Of a stretch of 64,000 nucleotides of DNA, positions 57,623 to 64,000 are shown in pieces. This DNA is from Virgibacillus proomii (GTDB lineage Bacteria > Bacillota > Bacilli > Bacillales > Amphibacillaceae). Positions within the stretch are counted from its first letter, which is position 1. The number at the start of each line of letters is the position of its first letter. A program made the translations under genes and the position numbers. The stretch is taken from positions 62,001 to 126,000 of the forward strand of contig NZ_JAHLNO010000018.1 in assembly GCF_018916875.1 (NCBI RefSeq), read 5' to 3'. The notes beneath the pieces were generated by a model. The model saw only the letters and a program-made list of their open reading frames with translations, did not search any database and had not been told where the DNA came from.

Positions 57623-57663
57623 CAATGGATATAGCTTTGAGTTTTTAAAAGCTATATCCATTG
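57623..57663. terminator. Perfect 16-bp hairpin
   Basis: CAATGGATATAGCTTT pairs with AAAGCTATATCCATTG over a 9-nt loop. No T-run follows. A ribosome-like AAGGAG is upstream of an ATG inside the left arm (MDIALSF then stop). No intact gene is nearby. Confidence 0.5.
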
Positions 57664-57929
57664 TAATTACAGGAACACTTTCAATATACTTGAATAACGT
57701 TACGAATAATTCTTCATTACCAAGTCAAGCAAATTTGTTTCAGGAAGTAACAAGTAAACAGCATAATGATCGGCCAACTCCACCTTTCTCAATTAGATTT
57801 ATTTCACTGAAGACTAAAAGAGGATTCAATTTCCCATGGCTTGTTTCTGACAACTCTATTTTCTAACTGTTTACACTACTCGAAATCATACCGCTCACAA
57901 ACTTCCATGTACAAGACTATCAACATTAC

Positions 57930-57985
57930 AACAGGACAAGAGGAATTTCGGCAATCATACATCGCGATTTTTTCGAAGGACGTTG
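57930..57985. repeat. CR array remnant
   Basis: ACAGGACAAGAGGAATTTCG and ATCATACATCGCGATTTTTTC correspond to one 60-bp unit. A reading frame across it is a repeat artefact. Confidence 0.5.
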
Positions 57986-58327
57986 TGATCTTAGTCTCAG
58001 GTCTATATCCTCTTTTTGAACACCACTTGAAACATATAAACTATTAAATAAAGAAAGGATTAAAAAATGCCTGCAAAGGGAACGTACATACTATAAGAAC
58101 GATTCATATCATGGATGGTATGAGGAAAATCAGCATTTTGAAAAATTGTTCTCAACTACCATTTTAAAAGTGGAGAAAAAAGTATATAATAGAGTTTGTG
58201 TGTTTACAGAAAGAGTTCGATTTACAGATAAGATGTGAAATTTACGGCTAGATATAAAATCATACACTAAGCTGTTTTGGAAGGCTTGTTTTTTGGCTGA
58301 ACGAAGAGGAAAATTATTTTTTCTAGC

Positions 58328-58417
58328 ACTATAGGAAAGTATAAAATTTTAGGGTTTATAGTATAAGAAAAACTACAGCTTTCGCTAAAGACTTAGCGAC
58401 AAGCCAAGTTTTTCTAA
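58328..58417. repeat. R95 repeat, copy 7
   Basis: Full-length copy. One hairpin arm reads ACTTAGC instead of ACTTGGC. From 57986 to 58327 no gene is seen. Confidence 0.9.
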
Positions 58418-58513
58418 CATATAACGTTGTTCTCATATCATCTTATAGAAACATTCTCTTCATTCTCCAGCTTTAATAGATTGCAATAATAGAACTTATA
58501 TGCTAAGCTTTTA

Positions 58514-58561
58514 ACACAATATATTGTTGGTGGAACCATACTAACCTACTATATATTGTGT
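58514..58561 (+). promoter_or_regulatory. Two NrdR boxes upstream of the RNR operon
   Basis: ACACAATATATTGTTG at 58514-58529 and CTACTATATATTGTGT at 58546-58561 both match the NrdR consensus acaCwAtATaTwGtgt. Their centres are 32 bp apart, three helical turns, the spacing usual for NrdR operators. Predicts ATP/dATP-dependent repression of the operon. Confidence 0.88.
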
Positions 58562-58802
58562 TTTGAATGTATGAATCAGTATTTACTTATTAGAAAATTA
58601 AGATTAAGTACTACCATCCCCTAGAAGATGATGGGCGATATGCCTCTACGTTTTTCAGATTCACACCAAACAATATACATACAATATACGATTAAACTTG
58701 CTACTACTTTGGACTATTATCAACTATTTATAGAATTTCGATTTTGAGGGAAATAAACTCATGTAATCAAAATGTTTTTACCATATAAAGGGAGGATTAG
58801 GA

Positions 58803-61034
58803 ATGATCACCGATATCGTATCTACAAGGGATAAACTTGTAGAAATCATTGATCAAGCACAACAGGGGCTGTCTATTGAAACAGATGCCTACAAACAGAA
58901 ATCATTTAAAACTATTGAGGAAGATACACCATTTGATAAGGCACTTGACACGCTTGTGCAAAACGCATTGGAAAATATTGATGAATCCGCGCCGGATTGG
59001 TCATATTTAGCTAGCCGGGTTTATTTACAGCTGCTCTATCATGAGGCACGTCAGAATCGGAAGTATGAAGCAGATAGATATGGTGACTTTTATCAATTAA
59101 TTACGATGCTTACGGAAGACAATATTTATCAAGCTACGATTTTAGAAGAGTATACCAAAGAAGAGATTGACTACTTCGCTAAGCATATCGACCCATCAAG
59201 AGATTTATTATTTACTTATTTAGGATTGTACACACTGGCGACACGTTATCTTGCAACAGACCATGATAAAAACGTCTATGAATTGCCGCAAGAGCGCTGG
59301 ATGATTATTGCGATGACATTAATGCAAGATGAGGATAAAGAAAAGCGAACAGAACATGTTTTAGAAGCTTATTGGGCATTAAGCAATCTATATATGACAG
59401 TAGCAACACCGACATTAGCCAATGCCGGAAAGACGCACGGGCAATTGTCCAGCTGTTTTATCGATACGGTTGATGATAGCTTGCAATCCATTTACGACAG
59501 CAATACTGACATTGCTAAGCTCTCTAAAAATGGCGGCGGAATTGGCGTTTACATGGGGAAAATCCGTAGTCGCGGAAGCTCCATTAAAGGTTTTAAAGGA
59601 ATGTCAAGCGGTGTTGTTCCGTGGATTAAACAGTTGAATAATACTGCGGTAAGCGTGGATCAATTAGGAACAAGAAAAGGTGCGATTGCTGTTTATTTAG
59701 ATGTTTGGCACCGTGATATTGAGGCATTTCTTGATTTAAAGCTTAACAATGGTGATGAACGAATGCGAGCACATGATATCTTCACCGGCGTGACGCTTCC
59801 GGACTTGTTTATGGAGCAAGTGGAAAAACGTGGTGATTGGTACTTGTTTGATCCGCATGAAGTTCGCCAAGTGATGGGCTATTCGCTAGAGGATTTTTAT
59901 GATGAGCAAAAAGGCAGTGGAAGTTTTAGGGAAAAGTATCAAGAGTGTATGAACAATGAGCAGATAACGAAGCGTAAAATCCCGGCAATTGATATTATGA
60001 AACGAATTATGAAGTCGCAATTAGAATCGGGCACGCCATTTATGTTCTATCGCGATGAAGTGAATCGCCAGAATAGCAATAGTCATGAAGGAATCATTTA
60101 TTGTTCCAATCTATGTACGGAAATTACCCAAAATCAGTCCCCTACGGAGTTTATCGAAGAATTTCTAGAAGGTGAGAATACCATTGTAAAGAAATATAAA
60201 TCCGGGGACTACGTCGTTTGTAACTTAAGTTCCATTAACCTTGGAAAAGCTGTACCAGATCAAGTGTTGGAGCGTCTGATTAAGATTCAAGTACGCATGC
60301 TGGATAATGTCATTGATATCAATCGTTTACCAATTATGCAGGCGCAATTGACAAATAAAAAGTATCGGGCAATCGGGCTAGGGACATTTGGTTGGCATCA
60401 TTTGCTCGCTCGTAACAATATGAAGTGGGAAACAGAAGAAGCGGTTGCTTATGCAGATGAATTATACGAAAAGATTGCTTTCCTTACGATTAAATCCAGC
60501 ATGGAACTAAGTGAAGAGAAAGGAAGCTATCCTGCATTTTCAGGCAGTAAGTGGAGTACCGGAGAATATTTCGAGCTTAAGGGATATACAAAAGATGAAT
60601 GGCTTGCTTTAAAAGACGATGTGAAACAACATGGAATAAGAAACGGATATTTAATGGCTGTTGCACCAAACTCAACAACAGCAATGATCGCAGGTTCAAC
60701 TGCTAGTATCGATCCGATCTTTAAGCCGTTTTACTATGAAGAAAAGAAAGATTTTAAAATCCCTGTAACGGCGCCTGATTTAACACATCGCACCTATGAT
60801 GTTTACCGTCGTTCTGCCTATATCGTGGATCAGCGCTGGTCCGTAAAACAGAATGCGGCTAGACAAAGACATATTGACCAGAGTATTTCGTTTAATCTAT
60901 ATGTACCAAACACCATTAGAGCTTCCATCTTATTGGATCTTCATTTACAGGCATGGAAAGAAGGATTAAAAACAACGTACTACGTTCGTTCTACTTCTAA
61001 TGATGTGGAAGAATGCGAGTGGTGTCAAAGTTGA
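58803..61034 (+). CDS. nrdE: Ribonucleoside-diphosphate reductase alpha subunit
   Basis: 743-residue catalytic subunit of class I ribonucleotide reductase. Active-site cysteines are in GQLSSCFIDT, SNLCTEIT (thiyl-radical Cys) and YVVCNLSSINLG; the shuttle pair is the C-terminal ECEWC. No ATP-cone of the NrdA type is seen at the N-terminus, as in class Ib. The two C-terminal radical-transfer tyrosines lie in the NLYVPNTIR region and before it. GGGAGG precedes the ATG. Its stop overlaps the TTG start of the flavodoxin (TTGA). Confidence 0.93.
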   Translation: MITDIVSTRDKLVEIIDQAQQGLSIETDAYKQKSFKTIEEDTPFDKALDTLVQNALENIDESAPDWSYLASRVYLQLLYHEARQNRKYEADRYGDFYQLITMLTEDNIYQATILEEYTKEEIDYFAKHIDPSRDLLFTYLGLYTLATRYLATDHDKNVYELPQERWMIIAMTLMQDEDKEKRTEHVLEAYWALSNLYMTVATPTLANAGKTHGQLSSCFIDTVDDSLQSIYDSNTDIAKLSKNGGGIGVYMGKIRSRGSSIKGFKGMSSGVVPWIKQLNNTAVSVDQLGTRKGAIAVYLDVWHRDIEAFLDLKLNNGDERMRAHDIFTGVTLPDLFMEQVEKRGDWYLFDPHEVRQVMGYSLEDFYDEQKGSGSFREKYQECMNNEQITKRKIPAIDIMKRIMKSQLESGTPFMFYRDEVNRQNSNSHEGIIYCSNLCTEITQNQSPTEFIEEFLEGENTIVKKYKSGDYVVCNLSSINLGKAVPDQVLERLIKIQVRMLDNVIDINRLPIMQAQLTNKKYRAIGLGTFGWHHLLARNNMKWETEEAVAYADELYEKIAFLTIKSSMELSEEKGSYPAFSGSKWSTGEYFELKGYTKDEWLALKDDVKQHGIRNGYLMAVAPNSTTAMIAGSTASIDPIFKPFYYEEKKDFKIPVTAPDLTHRTYDVYRRSAYIVDQRWSVKQNAARQRHIDQSISFNLYVPNTIRASILLDLHLQAWKEGLKTTYYVRSTSNDVEECEWCQS

Positions 61035-61501
61035 AGGCACTCATTGCTTATTTAACCTATAGCGGTAATACACAGGAAGTTGCGAGACTAATCGATAATG
61101 AATTACAAGCAAAAGGGATAGACACGGTGGTTCACCGAATTGGGATTGATCCACCGGTCAATCCCTCTAGTTATGACGTTATCTTCATTGGTACTTTCAC
61201 CTGGGATCGGGGAAGTACTCCTGAAGAAGTAAAAGATTTTATTCTTGAAGTAGGTTATAAGCCAAACAATGTCGCCGTATTTGGTACTGGAGATACACAA
61301 TTTGGTGGAGATGAGCTATTCTGTAAAGCTGTCGATAAGCTGGTTAAATTTTATGAAAGTCCATGGTCTGGATTAAAGGTTGAACAATCACCAAGAGGAA
61401 AACAGGAACAGAAAGTGAAAGAATGGGTGGAAGGGGTATTATATCATGGCAAAAGTATTGCTGGAAAAAGCGAAGACACTGGAACCATTAAATCCAAATA
61501 A
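61031..61501 (+). CDS. Flavodoxin in the NrdI position
   Basis: 156-residue flavodoxin. The FMN phosphate loop is LTYSGNTQEVAR at about residues 8-19, the second FMN loop is FIGTFTWDRGSTPEE near 54 and the third is VFGTGDTQFGGD near 84. In class Ib systems NrdI, a flavodoxin relative, activates the manganese cofactor of NrdF; this protein has a more standard flavodoxin layout and probably does that job. The TTG at 61031 overlapping the nrdE stop is the likely start (an ATG at 61013 is possible). Its last 56 bases overlap nrdF. Confidence 0.85.
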   Translation: MKALIAYLTYSGNTQEVARLIDNELQAKGIDTVVHRIGIDPPVNPSSYDVIFIGTFTWDRGSTPEEVKDFILEVGYKPNNVAVFGTGDTQFGGDELFCKAVDKLVKFYESPWSGLKVEQSPRGKQEQKVKEWVEGVLYHGKSIAGKSEDTGTIKSK

Positions 61502-62489
61502 GTCAACAGGAGTATTCGGTGGTAAATCAAGCGGAATATTGAATTGGAATGATATTGCTTATCCACATTGGTATAAAATGTATAAACGGCTGGTAGGGAA
61601 TTATTGGCAAGCAGACGAAGTCAATATGCAAAGTGATATTAAGCAGTTTCCAACACTTACAGAAGAAGAACAAGATGCGTATCTGAAGATAATCGGCTTA
61701 TTATCGACATTGGATGCACCACAAACAAGAACAGCGTTATTAATTTCATTATATGCAACAGATCCTTCTGTTCAATCTATTATGGCGGTTATTGCTCAAC
61801 AGGAGGCAGTGCATAATGAAAGTTATTCTTACGTACTGTCCTCTGTCGTATCTTTGGATGAACAGAATAAATCATTCCAGTTAGGAAGAACGGATCCTGT
61901 TCTATTGAAGCGTAATAAAAATTTAACCAAGCAATATAATACATTTGTCGAAGAGCCAACAATTGAAAATACTTTGAAAACATTAGTGTACACAGCCCTA
62001 CTGGAAGGAATGTTTTTCTATTCTGGTTTTGCGTTTTTCTATAATTTAGCTCGGCATAATAAAATGGTCGGAACCTCAACGATGATTAGCTATATTAATC
62101 GTGATGAGTTGGAACATGGCCGGTTTATTTCCGAGCTGTTCCGGGCTACATTAGCAGAAAATCCGGAATATAATAACGAAACATTTATCCAATGGGTTTA
62201 CGATCATTTTAAAGAATCCGTGGAATTAGAAATCGAATGGTCCAATTATGTTCTCGGAAATGTGGAAGGTATTGATTTGGATGAAATGGCAGGATATGTT
62301 AAGTACCGCGCTAATAAGATGTTGCGCATGATGGGATTGCATGATGTTTATCCGGATTATACGGACAACCCGATGAAATGGATTCGTGCCTATGTAGATA
62401 ATTTTGACGGAACGAAAACGGATTTCTTTGAACAGAAATCACGTCAATATACAAAAACAAGTGATTTGAACGGTTTTGACGATCTGTAA
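61446..62489 (+). CDS. nrdF: Ribonucleoside-diphosphate reductase beta subunit
   Basis: 347-residue radical-generating subunit. Metal ligands are Asp90 (STLDAPQ), Glu120 and His123 (QQEAVHNESY), a Glu in LLEGMFFYSG, and Glu and His in NRDELEHG; Tyr127, four residues after His123, is the radical tyrosine. All expected ligands are present, so it is not a metal-free class Ie form. ATG preceded by GGAAGGGG inside the flavodoxin gene. The 56-bp overlap points to coupled translation. Confidence 0.93.
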   Translation: MAKVLLEKAKTLEPLNPNKSTGVFGGKSSGILNWNDIAYPHWYKMYKRLVGNYWQADEVNMQSDIKQFPTLTEEEQDAYLKIIGLLSTLDAPQTRTALLISLYATDPSVQSIMAVIAQQEAVHNESYSYVLSSVVSLDEQNKSFQLGRTDPVLLKRNKNLTKQYNTFVEEPTIENTLKTLVYTALLEGMFFYSGFAFFYNLARHNKMVGTSTMISYINRDELEHGRFISELFRATLAENPEYNNETFIQWVYDHFKESVELEIEWSNYVLGNVEGIDLDEMAGYVKYRANKMLRMMGLHDVYPDYTDNPMKWIRAYVDNFDGTKTDFFEQKSRQYTKTSDLNGFDDL

Positions 62490-62548
62490 GTTTCGATGAC
62501 AATCTTATTGTAAACGTACCATTCAATTAGCGAATGGTAATCGAGAAG

Positions 62549-62602
62549 AAGCAGGTAGTTTATAAGGAGCATAACTAGCTCTCATAAATGCCTGCTTTTT
62601 TT
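62549..62602 (+). terminator. Terminator after nrdF
   Basis: AAGCAGG-TTTAT pairs with ATAAA-CCTGCTT through an imperfect stem, followed by a T-run. Confidence 0.82.
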
Positions 62603-62684
62603 CCAGGAATTATGTATACTTGGCATTTTGCTGCCATTGGATATGGAAGGAAAGCATGGCAAGAGGTGTTGCACTTGATTGTTG

Positions 62685-63971
62685 TTAAGTGTTGCCAAAA
62701 CTGTATAACGGCTCACCCAAATCAATCATCTTCTCAGATACTGCATCTACTCCGTATCGACATGCTACCTTACCACAAAGTAAATATCGTTCCAATTCTT
62801 GATGATAAACGTAAACAGGAGTGACTTCTATCTGGTTGGAGAGCTTTTCAAAAGCTATATCCCGTGAAATAATTGGCGGTTTTGCAGCAGAGAAATCTTC
62901 AAAAATCGTAAGTAAAAAGCGATTATCAACGTAATTAAGTACTTTAATGGTATTGACATCTAAGATAACTTTTAATCGAGGCTGGATAAAACGATTAGAT
63001 GACTCAACCAAATTTAATGTTGCAATTAGGAAGTATGGCTCGCGTTTTATCGATGTTATTTTCCATTTACCACTTTCGTCGGGTAATTCCTGCTGTAAAA
63101 GTAACTTAATCTCTTGACTCGCTTTAGATATGATTGGTTTAGAAATCGGTTCTAACTCGCTAATAGCTTCAGCTGTTAAAGCTTCCGTCTCGGTAATCTC
63201 CATAGTTACGCCAATCGGTGTAAGAGAAATAGGCTGTTCTGTTTCTCCCTGCCAAGTTAGAATCTTATTGAGAGTAGTACAAGGATAATAATCCTCTACG
63301 ATTTCGTATGGTAGGACCTCCTGATTCCTGTTCATAATAAAAACTGTTGCTATCCCAAATATCTTCTTCCATGCTTGTAAATCCTCCATAGGAATTTCTA
63401 ATAGCTTGCATTGCTGCTTCGCTATTGGTTTATAATTAGCAGGAGTTAGTGAAAAAGGTTCCCATTCAACCTCTTCCTGTTTTGGAAAAACTCCGTCTAT
63501 ATAAAACGTTGTTAATTGCCCGTTTTGATTAAAGGAAACCTCAATTGTTCCTTCTGGGTAAATCGGGATATTATCAATCGCTGCACGAAAACGCATCGTA
63601 TCAGCAGTTTCATGAATAAGCTGAAATTGTTTGCCAAACTCTAAGCCGGTCAATTCCTCAATCCATTCAATTATCTTCTCACTGTTTTGGTAAAGATTGC
63701 TTAACTCTTCTCTCTTAGCATAGGAAATATCCTCAACAAAAAGGATGCTTTTTATTTGCTCACTTTCTACTTCAACATCAACAACTGCTGTTCCTGGGGG
63801 ATTTAACCCGTCATCGGTTTCTGCTTTTCCATTTGGAAACCATTCCATTGTTACCACGTAGCATATTTTTCCCTCGATATTTTTAGAAAAGCTATGTCGC
63901 TTCAAATAATACGCATCTAGTCCAAGCCAATTTGCTGTATTGTCTATAATTTGTTGGATTCTTTCATGCAT
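62685..63971 (-). CDS. Uncharacterised protein, possibly YcdB/YcdC-like (DUF4901)
   Basis: 428-residue soluble, acidic protein with no signal peptide or membrane segment. The layout suggests two related halves of alternating beta strands: one around residues 30-200 (YVVTMEWFPNGKAETDDG; GTIEVSFNQNGQLTTFYIDG) and one around 260-410 (VVYAYHQ-type ending VTPVYVYHQELERYLLCGK). This resembles the YcdB/YcdC-repeat proteins of Bacillus, but the match is by pattern only. GAGGG precedes the ATG. Convergent to nrdF. Function unknown. Confidence 0.65.
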   Translation of the reverse strand: MHERIQQIIDNTANWLGLDAYYLKRHSFSKNIEGKICYVVTMEWFPNGKAETDDGLNPPGTAVVDVEVESEQIKSILFVEDISYAKREELSNLYQNSEKIIEWIEELTGLEFGKQFQLIHETADTMRFRAAIDNIPIYPEGTIEVSFNQNGQLTTFYIDGVFPKQEEVEWEPFSLTPANYKPIAKQQCKLLEIPMEDLQAWKKIFGIATVFIMNRNQEVLPYEIVEDYYPCTTLNKILTWQGETEQPISLTPIGVTMEITETEALTAEAISELEPISKPIISKASQEIKLLLQQELPDESGKWKITSIKREPYFLIATLNLVESSNRFIQPRLKVILDVNTIKVLNYVDNRFLLTIFEDFSAAKPPIISRDIAFEKLSNQIEVTPVYVYHQELERYLLCGKVACRYGVDAVSEKMIDLGEPLYSFGNT

Positions 63972-64000
63972 ATAATACCCTCGCTTATCTTAGTTTTCTT

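Noticed and set aside
57841..58047. 68-codon frame
   Set aside because: It crosses a CR array remnant, has no ribosome site and no protein-like pattern.
58803..62489. Class Ie (metal-free) ribonucleotide reductase because a flavodoxin is present
   Set aside because: All metal-ligand residues and the radical tyrosine are visible in the beta subunit.

Overview
The window looks like chromosomal DNA of a spore-forming, flagellated, low-GC member of the Bacillaceae, probably of the halotolerant Virgibacillus/Oceanobacillus type. This is inferred from AT-rich sequence with strong AGGAGG-type ribosome sites, a CwlC-like sporulation amidase, a sigma-D flagellin promoter, a four-repeat Pho box, an ArgR box and paired NrdR boxes. 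No tRNA, rRNA or CRISPR array was seen.

Layout. 1-7525 (minus strand) is a fructose-family PTS operon: a PRD-type regulator, then EIIA, EIIB, EIIC and a GatZ/KbaZ-like aldolase subunit, followed past a terminator by a transketolase cut by the window edge. 11335-16197 (plus) is a second PTS cluster: RpiR regulator, PfkB kinase, EIIBC, EIIA and a GatY/KbaY-like class II aldolase. The two halves of a possible GatYZ-type aldolase therefore lie in different operons. 16.4-21.4 kb holds a Cof phosphatase, a small membrane protein, a spore-type amidase and a CPA1 antiporter. 21.9-23.3 kb is the flagellin gene hag with a long structured leader. 24.1-28.0 kb is the pstSCAB phosphate transporter. 30.8-33.0 kb is a tandem PII-like protein with two DUF1538 membrane proteins. 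34.7-42.2 kb holds argG, cidA/lrgB, an NDH-2-like enzyme, a thioesterase, a LytTR regulator and an acetyl-CoA hydrolase/transferase. 43-48 kb holds a GmhB-like phosphatase, htpX, wrbA and panBC. 50.6-56.7 kb holds rlmN, a DCC protein, a large catalase and fdhD. 58.8-62.5 kb is a ribonucleotide reductase operon with a flavodoxin between the two subunits.

Between these genes the window is unusually rich in non-coding repeats and gene relics. One family (called R95 here) is a roughly 92-bp structured element with seven near-identical copies, several directly behind a terminator T-run. A second family is a larger modular element (called CR here) with conserved nested hairpins and, in some copies, tandem arrays of a 60-bp unit: ten units at 9.0-9.6 kb, three at 30.4-30.6 kb, and decayed arrays elsewhere. 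The stretches 48.1-50.6 kb and 56.7-57.4 kb are graveyards. They hold a chimeric IS110/IS256 relic, an aminoacyl-tRNA-synthetase-like relic beside a Nudix gene, a luciferase-like monooxygenase relic, and the tail of a formate dehydrogenase gene fused to the start of an IS110-type transposase.

Upstream of that IS110 fragment is a leader that folds into nested stem-loops with an asymmetric internal loop. It could be a fossil of the guide ('bridge') RNA known from IS110 elements. That, and the two repeat families, are the parts most worth a second look.
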